A stretch of DNA of 64,000 nucleotides from assembly GCA_903772945.1 (NCBI GenBank), contig CAICTM010000062.1:1-64000 (forward strand). The letters run 5' to 3'. Below are positions 12,501 to 22,429 of the stretch, piece after piece. A program made the translations under genes and the position numbers. The stretch comes from Seminavis robusta. Its lineage: Eukaryota; Bacillariophyta; Bacillariophyceae; Naviculales; Naviculaceae. Every line of letters starts with the position of its first letter. Within the stretch, counting starts at the first letter, position 1. The notes below the pieces were generated by a model. The model had not been told where the DNA came from. It ran no database searches and saw nothing but the letters and a program-made list of their open reading frames with translations.

Positions 12501-12855
12501 GAGTGTAGCATACACTCCAGCACCGTCCGACCCCACAGCCAGTATTGTTGCTGAAGCTCAAAAGGTTGTAAAAGAGCAGACCCAGAAACTTTTGTCTGCT
12601 TTCATAGCCAAAGAGAACACAGCCTCCCAGAAAGGCGCCAGCCCCGATGATACTGTGCTGTATGAAGTCAGCAGAGATTTGGTGCTCGAGTTTTTGTCGG
12701 GATTTGGAAAGATGGATTCTGCCATTCTTCATCACCTTGACTGGCTCAATCCGGTGCTTCTGTCCTGGTGTACACGCTCGAAGCACAAACCTATACAGCA
12801 AGCAGTGCACGACCTGCTTGAAAACACATCGCCCGCGTCACCTCCAAAGAAGTAA
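6562..12855 (+). CDS. BIG-type ARF guanine-nucleotide exchange factor (Sec7 domain)
   Basis: Three exons (6562-9099, 9178-12353, 12426-12855) joined by introns of 78 and 72 bp encode about 2049 aa. The protein should activate ARF GTPases at the trans-Golgi or endosome and drive coat recruitment. An HUS-box NYDCD lies at about 599-603. The Sec7 domain is at about 739-930, with the FRLPGEAQK loop carrying the catalytic glutamic finger (E843, just before intron 1) and FSIIMLNTDLHNP at about 880-890. N-terminal DCB and C-terminal HDS-like helical regions follow the BIG/Sec7p order, and the length suits BIG (about 1700-2000 aa). Acidic and Ser-rich inserts occur between domains. I chose ATG 6562; the frame is open a little further upstream through a TTG only. 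Confidence 0.93.
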
Positions 12856-13139
12856 TGCATCGAAATCACCGAATGTTTGAAGAGGAAGCGTAAAGGCAGA
12901 TGCACACTAACAACTCCACAGCAGACAGGCCGCTCCTAGTTCGTAGCTAAAAGGTGGCTTTAGAATAAGGCTACAGCAAGTGTAGCCTCGATTTGTGACC
13001 AGTAGAATCTGAACATAGCAATTGACAGTGTAGCTAATTTACAGTTGACATCGTTAGGGGTCGTCGACCTGCCCAATCATGAGTCGAGTCTCATTCGATG
13101 CATTCACGATATGCATTTTCGTTCACAGAGTATCGGGAG

Positions 13140-15347
13140 CTAGATCGTTTGATGACGATTTCTTGTTTCGACTATTTCGGGCTGCTCCCGCAGCATGAAG
13201 TACAGTCCATCAGTGGCGTAGGCATTGGTAGCGCGAGCTAGGACATGTGGCCACAGGCCCTTGAATGGGAGCTTCTTTTCTTCGTGGAGGACCCGGCGAC
13301 CGGCCCTGGGAGAGGAGCTACACGTGAGTGGCATACTGCCATCATGGTGGACATGACACCCACTTTTCTTCACTTACCTGTTCAAGCGGGTCCAGTGTTG
13401 CATATCTTGAAACAGTTTGTCAACGGTTCGATTACTTGGACCAGCATTGAGTAGGTACAAAGATTTGAGGTATAGATTCTGTGAGAGACCGGAAACAATC
13501 GCATCAAAGCCACTTTCACCAAAGAGATTGAACTGAATTTGCAATGACATCAGGCCCTTCCATTTCGGCAAACTTTGCCCAATGGCCACCGCTCCCTCGT
13601 CTCCAAATCGATTAAATGGCAGAATGATTTCCTCCAACCGTGAGTTTGATTCCAGGGCTCGTGCTAGAGCTGCGACACCAACATCACCCAAATGACAGCT
13701 TGCCAATCGCAGCGAAGTCAGTGGGCAAGGCTTGCCATTTTTTCCACGCATTGTCAGCAAAGCACACAAGGCATTTGTGCCCGTCGTGCCAAAGGGATTT
13801 CCACTAAGGTTGAGTTTCCGTAGAGCACTTCCACTTGACGATTCCAGCAAGCCTTTGCACAACCCTTTCACACCCTCACCTGCAATCACTGCATTCTCCA
13901 ATACGAGATCGGTGAGGGTCTTGTTCAGACACAACATGGCACCTAAAGCTACAGCGCCATCATTTCCCAGAAAATTGTAGGATAAATCCACTCGTTGCAT
14001 GGACTCATTGGTCTTGAGAACACTGGCCAATTCGTGAACACCTCTTGGCCCAAAGCTGTTATCTTTCAAGCATAGTTCCTGGAGTGTCGAGTTTCCCTCT
14101 AACCCCTTGCGAGCGAGCAAAGTGAGGCCATCGTCTCCAATGTTGTTATCTTCAAGGATCACCTTTCTCAAAGAGCAAGCAGAATGGAGGATCTCAGCCA
14201 ACGCACTGCAGCTGTCATCTTCCAACGAATTGCTGCGAACATCGAGTACGTGCAAAAAAGGACAGGCGTGTCGGCATCCTTGTTGTAGATTTAGAATACT
14301 CAGACCGGTGAGTTCACATTCCACCAATCGGAGTTCTTCCAAATGAGGGTGCTGCTGCTGTTCTTGGTCGCCGCCAGGGCTTTGCGCGAGAAGCCAATCA
14401 ATCGCATGCGACGTACTCTCCACCACAGATGGAGGAGCAGCAGTGATATCAACATCGAGTCCGATGGCGCTGCTGTCAAATGCAACATCCGCTATTTCGC
14501 AGGCAATGATGCATAGCTTCTTCAAGTTGACCATTGACCCAATGGCTAGAATCAGATTGCAAGCTGCAGAAGCTCGTGCCTTAGCCACAGCCTTGGCTTC
14601 GGCCTCTTCTTGCATTTGCTTTGAAGTGTACCCCCTCTCCTCATCAAAAGGTATTGCCAAGTCAGTTTTTGGTATATTATTGTCTTCGGTTGGGGGCGCT
14701 TCCTCTTCTGTCTCTGTATCAGATCCGTGGGAAGGTGCAGCGACAAGAATCTGCAGCAACTCCAAAACTTGCAATGCGTGGTTGGCTCTCAATCCGGAAC
14801 AGACGCATTGCAAGGCACCAGTATCCTCCCATCGAAATCCCTGCAAGGCAAAACGATGCATGGTATTGTTGCGTTCCAGCATGGATTGTAGTTCTTTAGC
14901 ACAATGGAATGGCATGATACTGGTCGTCTCGGCAGATGCCGACATTTCCCCCACCTGTAGAGTTTGCACGGATCTGTTTGCAGCCAGTCCTCGAAAGACA
15001 GAGGCCAAAATGAAAGAGCAGGAAGCAGAAATACGAACATCGACCAGGCTAGAATTGTGGGCCAAAATCGTCTCGAAAGGCGGTGGAATCCAATTCGTTC
15101 TGGTGACGTTTCTTCCCGGAAGCCCCATATGTTCATTCTCGGCAAATTCTTGATCTTGCCGATCGTCACCTTGATGGAGACTCATGTCAAAGGTACTCAC
15201 ATGTGTGTTGAATTGTAAAGATTCAACCACGGCAAAAATCTCCTCGTTGGTCACTTCCATGAGAGGCAGCGACCGCAATGATAGATGACGAAGCCGAGGG
15301 TCATTATTCTGGGCCTGTTTTACGATTTGAGTAATGAGGGGATCCAT
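13140..15347 (-). CDS. Leucine-rich-repeat protein (ribonuclease-inhibitor type), diatom family
   Basis: Two exons (15347-13378 and 13317-13140) flank a 60-bp intron and give 715 aa. Repeats of the RI type, such as LRKVILEDNNIGDDGLTLLA and MQRVDLSYNFLGNDGAVALG, fill about residues 370-640. Without splicing the frame stops right after MQHWTRLNR, but that stop overlaps a perfect donor (AACAG/GTAAGTG), and the acceptor CACGTGTAG restores a frame ending in GLWPHVLARATN and a FMLREQPEIV tail, an ending I recall from diatom LRR proteins. No NACHT or TM segment is visible. Function is unknown, probably protein binding. It is convergent with the ARF-GEF, with a ~280-bp gap. Confidence 0.85.
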
Positions 15348-16298
15348 GGAATCAGTGATGGCATTGATGACCAACACAAATCAAACGCCTTCTTGTGAGC
15401 TTGAAACAATTGGGATGGTGCTTCCTCATTCGCAGCGACGTCTTTGTCTTGGTCGAAAATGGTTGTTGTTTTCTTTTTTGAAGAGGAAGCCCCAAGAGCC
15501 AAAATCATCTCTGAGAAGTCGAATGAGTCGATGACGAGAGGGAAATCTGTCACTTAGGGACTGCCTACTTATGAGTCACACGAATCGGATTCTAAGTCTT
15601 TTGGTTTCCCCCTGAATCTGGAGGTGCACCCGCGCGTGGGAATTCTCGCTCCACAATTCTCTCGGAGGGTTTTGCTGTCGGACCACGGCGGTCCGTACCA
15701 GGTACCAGGTACCTGGTACAGTACGAGATTAAATAGAGTTTCGAGCGGGCAGTAGGGCATGGACAGGATTCTACGGGAAAAAAAAAATTTTCGCTTGAAG
15801 TAAATGACTGACCCAAATGACCTCTCTTGTTATGTGATTTGACCGTTTTATTAGCATAAATTCACCTTATAATTACTACGTTATGTCCTGTTGACAATGT
15901 TGACTTATGCGCTTGAGTCCTGTGTGAAAGTTTTTTTATTATCCTTTAATGCTTTCTAAACTCAGGCATTAATACGAGCGAATGAATGTTCTGTCATTAT
16001 CGCTGAAAATGACTGGGTCAGGGCCTATAGTAAATCGGCCTGACCCAAATTGCTCCCTCATAACCCAATTTAATCCTGTAGAGTGATCTGGGCTTTACGA
16101 CCGACTGTTTCCCGGAGTATTCTCTTCAGGGCTGTATATCGAATATAGTACATGTAAAGAGGGGAATCGATAGAACACATGTAGTTGAGTATGCCATAAA
16201 ATTCGCAACCTCATAGTGTACTTATTGGTGGAGTTATGGACGGTTGAAGATATGCAGTCAACGGTCATCGAATTCTTTTGGCTGCAGATTAAGACCGA
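15348..16298. other. Intergenic, with a possible upstream ORF of the LRR gene
   Basis: On the minus strand a short frame with ATG at about 15508 overlaps the LRR start in another frame (MILALGASSSKKKTTT...). It could be an upstream ORF in the leader or part of an unrecognised first exon; I found no plausible intron joining it. Near 15697-15725 there is a run of GGTACC/CCAGGT micropalindromes. The rest (15780-16290) is AT-rich and holds nothing I can name; a CTGACCCAAATG/CTGACCCAAATTG pair recurs at about 15810 and 16040. Confidence 0.4.
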
Positions 16299-16344
16299 AT
16301 GACGTCAGTCGTGCCTCTAGTACTGAATCTACGTAGGATCATAC

Positions 16345-16590
16345 GTACGCACCTCTATCGAGTGAAACACCAGGACGCACCTCTATCGAGTGAAACTCCG
16401 CGGTACGTATCTTTCGCACCTCTATCGTTGCTTCGCTCCCGTAGAGGTGCTTCGCACCTCTACCGTCTATCGTCTCTTCCCACATGCATAAAGCACCTCT
16501 ATCGACACTTCTTCTTTTATCGTTCGTCTACCGACACTCGAAGCACCTCTATCGACACTCCTTCTTTTATCGTTCGTCTACCGACACTCG
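16345..16590 (+). repeat. GCACCTCTATCG motif cluster with two 50-bp tandem units
   Basis: Two 50-bp units (16491-16540, 16541-16590) are identical but for one base. Each starts AAGCACCTCTATCGACACT. Three further CGCACCTCTATCG copies lie at about 16349, 16376 and 16416, plus an inverted GTAGAGGTGC at 16441. They end 11 bp before the ATG at 16602. The cluster could be a transposase-binding or promoter array of the element that follows. Confidence 0.65.
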
Positions 16591-16601
16591 TTCCTCTCAA
16601 G

Positions 16602-19227
16602 ATGGCCGTTTCCGACAGCAGTGACGATGGCATTGACGAAGGCATTGACGAAGAAGACGATGGCATTGAGGACGAGGATGGATGCATTGACGAAGAGGAT
16701 TACGAAGAGGATTACGACCATGATAGGGACTTCCAGATCAAGCACGTTGATCATTACAAGCAGGTTGCCGTAACGGACTTCTTCAAAAAGAAAAGGAGCC
16801 GTGGTCGTCCCAAGAAAAGGCCGACAGTTGCAGGCGAGAAAGTGTTTGTGACGAAGAAGAGAGGCCCTGGTCGGCAAAGGGATCCACCAAATTCAAAACC
16901 GCTACGGAGAAGAGAAAGCACAGGAAGAAGAAGATACGTAGCAAGAAGGCTCCTCCTCCGCAAGGTCGCTGGGCCAAAGAGGAACGCATGAATTGGTCTG
17001 CGCTCGAGAACAAGCCGAATTTGATTTGGCAAGACGGAGTGGTTCAACAAGAGCGGAAGAGCTCTTGACTCCAATGGAGAGTCAACCCTCTCTATGGCTC
17101 GATTCGCCAAGCTAGTTGGTATTCCCTATAATACTTTCAAAGCTCATGTCTGTAAAGACGAATCCAAAAGGCGCACAATAACGAACGGCCAAGGACAACG
17201 TCCTTTGGTTGCCAAACGGATCAAATCTTCATTGCGACAGTTGCTGCCAGGTTGGATAGAGGCAAGACGGGGCCTCTGCCTCGAATGTATTGATATGGTA
17301 CAAGAAATTGAACAGAGCTCACTCGCAAGCAAGCCTCAGAGCACTTCCACCGTATATTTTGAAGTCGTACCCAACAATCATCAAGCCTCGGACTGTTGCC
17401 GCCCAAGCCTCCACTACAAAAAGAACCACATCAATGTGGGCAACAGTACCGTTGGACAAGACCGTTGACTTTGCCTTCGAACAGCTACGACAGAGGAACC
17501 AAGGCGCTGCAACCATACGGAAAATCCTTTGGAGAAGTATTGACATTTATTACGGGAGGAGACGAAACCTGCTTCATGGCTTGTCCCGATGGTTCCACCA
17601 AGGTGGTCGGTTCGGCCGGCAGAACCAAGCATGAGAAGCGCACCAGTGATAGTCGAGACTCAATTACGATGTACCGCACTGGAAGCGCTGCGGAGAGACT
17701 GGGCCCACAATGTTCTTCTCAAGGAAAGAAAAAGCAAGAGTTACACTGATAAGTTTTTGCTAGACCATGGAGCAAAGTTGGGATCGACCATTATCATGAC
17801 GCCAAATGCTTTCATGACAACGGAAGCCTGGGAAGAACTCACGGTTCCTCTGTGCAAAGGGCTCCGGAATATTGATCCCATTGTGGCTTCCAACCCACAT
17901 TGGTGGATGCTGGAAATCTGGGACGGCTTTGATGCTCACATGGCCTCTTTTCCTGCTTTACAGAACAGGTACGATTACAAGATACTGTCACTAAGGAGGA
18001 GGGAGATTCCTCTCCTGTGAACCAAGCCTATGACAGACTTGTTGCAAGGCGGACAAGGCGGCAAAGAACGATTGTTGTCTTATTTGAGACGAACGGTATT
18101 TGAAAATCGTGGAGTCGTCGACCAGTGGTGTCTGATTAGTGTTGGTTTGTTCGCCATTCGTGCCACAACCTCTACGGCATGGGAACGTTCATTCACGGCC
18201 GTCAATTTGAACCCACACACCAGACTCCCTTTTTCCGAGTGGTGTGTCAAAATAGCGGACTTCATGCAAGGCGTGATTCATTCAAGAAAGAAGGAGTAAC
18301 AGATCTGTACGCACTCTTGCTGTCATTCTGGCACGGCATGACTCCTGAAGAGAAGAAAGCATCCTTGGCTACTTACAAGAAACACGATGGTTGTCCGTCC
18401 CATGCATCAAAGCCATGATGGAGCAAGCCTTCGTGCCACCCGCTCAAATGCAAAACGCCCGTTTGTGTATTGAGTTGGCAATTGAAGATCCTTCACATCT
18501 AGAGAGAATGCTTCCTGCGAAAGATGTTCTGTCGTTGGCTGCTTTAGATCCGGAGGTGAAACAGCCGAGGCCAAACGGAAGAAGGCCGACGAGGGCCTTG
18601 ATATGTTAATACTTAAGCCACCTTCAAAACAGGGACTCGAACTGTTGAGCATATGTGTGACAAGCGGTCACTGTTTAGTGCGAAGATGTCACCGTCAAAG
18701 CATCTCGACGTAACCATGTCTTCACAAATCGGTCGAAGCTAATCCAAGCTACCGAAGCAGTGACCGTCAAAAGGAAGATCATTGGAAACAAACTAGTGGC
18801 AGTCAACAAGATGAAGGCTGCTCAGAAGGCTGGATGCTACTGGCAACATTAAGAACCATGCCGCCTGGTCAACGATGAGAGGGTTGCTCAAGCTCAAGAA
18901 CAGGCAACGACTTAGGATGGCATGGCCAAAATCGACGAGTTTAAAAAGAAACTGGCACTAGAAAAGAAGCGCAAAGCCAAGAAAGCCTCAACAGTCTGGC
19001 CCCAAATGCAAAGGAGAAGCTCAAGCGAAAGCAGGTGTTGCTTCCTGACCAAACGAGATCGTTCCCTGTTGACAATCTACTTCAGGTCCAAGTCAGACTG
19101 CAAATTGGCCAAGGGAACCTTGGTAATTGAATTGGAGAACATGATTGATGCCAAGCCTGATGTGCTACAGGTACAGTTGAAGCCTAAAGCAGCTCCAGTA
19201 GCTGCTTTGGCTGCTGGGATGCCCTAG
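16602..19227 (+). mobile_element. Degenerate pogo-like (Tc1/mariner-related) DNA transposon gene
   Basis: Pieces of one protein appear in shifting frames. First comes an acidic N-terminus with AT-hook-like KKRSRGRPKKRP (16602-16991), then a psq/pogo-like helix-turn-helix (ARFAKLVGIPYNTFKAHV, 17094-17260). A DDE_1-type core follows: GGDETCFMACPDG (about 17552), a LEIWDGFDAH segment carrying the second acidic residue (about 17908), then a segment rich in WCLISVGLFAIR and a Lys-rich tail (to 19227). Frames change at least four times (around 16990, 17470, 17700, 18000 and 18300) and several stops interrupt them, so it is not functional unless several introns are hidden. I could not define terminal inverted repeats. 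Confidence 0.7.
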
Positions 19228-19365
19228 ATCCAGCCAGGTCTTAAGCTATATAGCCATAATAATATTATAGTCTTAAGGTATCAGCCCAGAATATTACAAT
19301 AGTCTTAATGCACTGCAGGTCTTAATACCCAGATCACTCTACTGTAATTCCTAGAGACTGTAGCT
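19228..19365. other. AT-rich stretch between transposon remnant and palindromic MITE
   Basis: The stretch repeats TAGTCTTAA at about 19268 and 19298 and otherwise shows no feature. It may be the 3' end of the pogo-like element. Confidence 0.3.
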
Positions 19366-19675
19366 GGAAGTCCCCCGATTGGCGATCGTGGAAAGTCGCG
19401 AAAGTCGTTAAAGTCGCGAAAGTCGTTAAAGTTGCGTCCAAAGTCGCGTTAAGTCGCGCGACTTTGCGAAAGTCACTAAAGTCGCGGTACAAGTCGTTGA
19501 AAGTCGCGATTAATCACTAGTAAAGTGCTAGCGAAGTCGCGAAAAGTCGCGAAAGTCGCGGTGAAAGTCGTTCCAAAGTCGCGCGCGATTTTCCAAAGTC
19601 GCGAAAGTCGCGAAAGTCGCGCGACTTTCGCGACTTTCACAGGAAAGTCGTTATCTCTTTAATCGGGGGACTTCC
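19366..19675. mobile_element. 310-bp palindromic MITE filled with AAAGTCGCG repeats
   Basis: Perfect 15-bp terminal inverted repeats, GGAAGTCCCCCGATT and AATCGGGGGACTTCC, bound a block built almost entirely of AAAGTCGCG/CGCGACTTT and AAAGTCGTT variants in both orientations (about twenty copies). No target duplication is evident (flanks GTAGCT and TGGTTG). A related fragment (AAGTCGCGCAACTTTTACGA) lies at 21853-21890. No coding capacity is seen. The superfamily is unknown. Confidence 0.7.
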
Positions 19676-19719
19676 TGGTTGCCGCTGGAGCTATCGTACC
19701 GTACAGTACTGTAGATTAC

Positions 19720-21099
19720 TTAGTTCTCTTTCTTTTTCCTTGTAGGGGCAGTGTTTGTAATGAGCCCCATTGCCGGCCTTGTTGGTCCCTTGGTGGAGGC
19801 GTCAGCTTTGCCTCTTCTGATAATCGTTGTACTGCCAGAAGTACTAGTGATGGCAGGAGCACCACTGGCTCTCCCCTGCTGTTCGGTTGTACTAGTAGAT
19901 GCCTTGAGATTCTCGCTTTTAACTTTGGTTTCCATGTCGCCGTCAAATGGCAGACCCGTTAGTTCCTCGCTCACTTTCCAAAGGGCTTCTCCTGCAGCAT
20001 CGCTCCCAGCTTGTGAAGACGGCAACCGTGGTTGTATGAATCGGTACCCTATAAATGGTCCCAGCATTTCCAGTACGGGAAAGGGGGCCTTGCGACGTGC
20101 GCTCTCTGGCATCCAATAAGGTTGCAAATAGAAATCATTGTTATTGTCAAAATCTCCCACGGCTGCCGCCACGCTTGTGGCGGCCCCTTGCTCGGTTGTC
20201 AAGAAAATAAGCCGAAACAAAGGAATTACCAACCATTGCAGGTTTGCACTTCTCCAGATGCTAGAATTCACAGCCCCTGGGTTGGCTGCAAAGGCACGGA
20301 CTCGTCCAGAGTACCGCCGATTTAGTTCCAAAGTAAAGAAGATTGCTGCCTGTTTGGCATTGGGGTAACTCTCGTTCCGCCTATATGCCAAGAGAGCACT
20401 GCTCCTCCAATAGCTCTCATCAAATGATACAAATCCCGTGTAGTTGCTTGGGAAGTGATGCTTGATGGATGATAGATTGACGATTCGGCCGCTTCCATCC
20501 AACGGGAACAAATCGAACATAAGGTTCGTCAACAGAAAATGACCCAAAAAGCAGGCTTGAAAGAGCAAATCGTAACCATCCTCAGTTCTACCAGTTGTAT
20601 TTAAACCAGCGTTGTTCACCAGAACATCAATCTTGTCGTATCTCGAATGAACCGTCTCTGCAAAGGCTTTCACTGAAGCAAAGCTGCTCAAATCGCACTC
20701 TTGCAAGAAAACGGCACGACCTTGTTTGCTGGCGTCCGCTTGACTGTTGATGGCTTCGGCAGCTGCTCTTGCTTTCGCTCCGCTTCGACATGCCAGTATG
20801 ACGCAAAAGTCATGATCCAATACTAACTGTTTGGCTGTTTCAAGACCGACACCAGTGTTTGACCCCGTGACGATGGCAACTCGTTGGCTTTGAGGTATAC
20901 TCTGACTGATCCTATTGGTTTTTGAGGATGCACACTGTATCTTGGGCTTGGTGACCACACCGCATTGGAACAGGGCGTGGACCGAAATCGTGTAGACAAA
21001 GGAAAGAACCGCAAAAGCACTGTAGCAGGTGTACTTGGGATAAAACCATGTAGAACACAAGCTCTGTAAGTCTGTTCGAGAAGATGATGAGAGTGCCAT
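19720..21099 (-). CDS. Short-chain dehydrogenase/reductase (retinol-dehydrogenase-like), membrane-anchored
   Basis: A single-exon gene of 459 aa. An N-terminal hydrophobic segment (about residues 24-48) suggests a membrane anchor. The Rossmann fold shows TGSNTGVG (78-85), NNAG (162-165), a catalytic Ser in NLSSIKHH (about 210-211) and the YPNAK motif with Y245 and K249, so all SDR catalytic parts are present. The arrangement resembles RDH11-14/WWOX-type NADP(H)-dependent oxidoreductases; the substrate cannot be read from the sequence. A Ser/Thr-rich, Lys-ending tail of ~80 aa follows the fold and is longer than usual. ATG 21099 gives the complete anchor. The gene ends 45 bp from the palindromic MITE. 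Confidence 0.9.
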   Translation of the reverse strand: MALSSSSRTDLQSLCSTWFYPKYTCYSAFAVLSFVYTISVHALFQCGVVTKPKIQCASSKTNRISQSIPQSQRVAIVTGSNTGVGLETAKQLVLDHDFCVILACRSGAKARAAAEAINSQADASKQGRAVFLQECDLSSFASVKAFAETVHSRYDKIDVLVNNAGLNTTGRTEDGYDLLFQACFLGHFLLTNLMFDLFPLDGSGRIVNLSSIKHHFPSNYTGFVSFDESYWRSSALLAYRRNESYPNAKQAAIFFTLELNRRYSGRVRAFAANPGAVNSSIWRSANLQWLVIPLFRLIFLTTEQGAATSVAAAVGDFDNNNDFYLQPYWMPESARRKAPFPVLEMLGPFIGYRFIQPRLPSSQAGSDAAGEALWKVSEELTGLPFDGDMETKVKSENLKASTSTTEQQGRASGAPAITSTSGSTTIIRRGKADASTKGPTRPAMGLITNTAPTRKKKEN

Positions 21100-21428
21100 G
21101 ATCTTTATGGATCTGCAATGCTACATGTATGAAGAAGGCATTTGGCGGGTTGTTTTGGTTACCTCACCTGGAACTTGACGGTGTGAGGTCCTTACCCGAG
21201 ACGAAAAATTGATGCTCAACGACTAATCACGTGGCACCATGGAGTAATCCTCCTTGACTGAAACATCGAAAGGGGGATGAGCAAACTTGCACATAGCACT
21301 ACATTGCATTGGTCTGTGGTACTTTACCCGTCATAATTACCGGTACATTGATATAGAAAAGCAACTGACTTACAGCAGTGCCTAACTAACATCAGTTGAA
21401 AATTAAAAAATTCGCGTTTTGGCTGGAA
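21100..21428. other. Upstream region of the SDR gene
   Basis: No gene or clear element is seen. It is presumably the promoter and 5' leader of the minus-strand SDR gene. Confidence 0.3.
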
Positions 21429-21600
21429 AATGAGTTCAATTGAATTGGATTGGTTTGAATTGGATTGGATTGAATTGGATTGGATTGGATTGGATCCATG
21501 AAAGTACTGATATTTGTATAGTAAATGCAAATTCAATGCAATCCAATCCAATTCAATGCAATGCAATGCAATCCAATCCACAATATCCATCCAAAGCAAA
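21429..21600. repeat. Foldback repeat of TTGGA / TCCAA units
   Basis: A run of TTGAATTGGATTGG units (21437-21495) is followed after a ~35-bp spacer by the complementary run of CCAATCCAATTCAATGC units (21532-21585), so the DNA can form an imperfect hairpin of about 60 bp. Short outer similarity (TTTTGGCTGG against CCATCCAAAGC) hints that the pair is a small foldback element. No coding function. Confidence 0.65.
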
Positions 21601-21851
21601 AAAATGGATCCTTTTCGTACCTGCAGCGAACCGTTAAGGCTAGTAGTAGCTATTAGGTACTGAGTTTGTGGAATTCCAAACTATCGATGTAACGGTACCC
21701 AATAGAGTACACTACAGCGCTATAGCAACATTTGCTCATCCCCAAGCAAGAATAAAATGAAATCAGAGGGGTACCGGTACCAGTACAGCTGTACCGTTGA
21801 AAGACGCGCTTATTTTAACATTAGAACATCGCTTTTAGGTCGCGCCCAAAT
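21601..21851. other. Intergenic stretch with TACCGGTAC clusters
   Basis: Contains GGTACCGGTACCAGTACAG (about 21771-21789) and other GTAC-rich runs. Nothing else is visible. Confidence 0.35.
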
Positions 21852-22393
21852 CTAAGTCGCGCAACTTTTACGACTTTCACGAATGCGAGACTTTATGACA
21901 TCACTTGGCGCCTTCCAGGAGCTTTTCCAGGTTCCATGCACCCCGCAGTCAACATCTATCACATGTATTGACACTGCTGGTTCAGTGTTACGGTAAGGGA
22001 TTGGTACTTGTGGATGCCAGGACCTACCCATTAGCCACCCCTGCAGTGCCAAGGTGATCGCTAAGATCAACCATCCTTGGATCAAGCCAGGGAACAAGTA
22101 TGCGTACTTGAAGGCAGACCAAGTCGATGCCCTCGGCTGCGGCACCGGTACCTGTGGTTCGACTGTACTGTTTGTACCGTCAGGTTGACTCGACTCTGCG
22201 CTGGTTGGATCCCCTAATTCAGTACCAGTACGAGCTAGCAGAGTTGGGATGCAGCAAGCGCTACCGGTACCGCCGCCAGCAGTTGTGGGCATTGGAGAGA
22301 CTTCCAAAATGAGATATGCGTTCAGATTGGCAACAGTGTGATATCGAGCTTCGGACAACAGCTCCTTTTTGAATACACCGTACTTCGAATACA
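21852..22393 (-). CDS. Possible gene fragment with one membrane segment (uncertain)
   Basis: An open frame of about 180 codons, with no ATG at its beginning, has a central Pro/Thr-rich part and one hydrophobic stretch (YAYLFPGLIQGWLILAITLA). I do not recognise it. The frame contains ACCGGTACC micropalindromes (about 22143 and 22259), which suggests part of it is inserted non-coding DNA. It lies 36 bp beyond the broken phosphatase gene on the same strand and may be a further exon of it or a chance frame. Confidence 0.2.
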
Positions 22394-22429
22394 AGCATGA
22401 AAAGCAAAGTTACATGGCAATCCGGACAA

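Noticed and set aside
19385-19650. Bacterial-type iteron or origin of replication
   Set aside because: Repeats occur in both orientations within perfect terminal inverted repeats, which suits a MITE; the context is eukaryotic.
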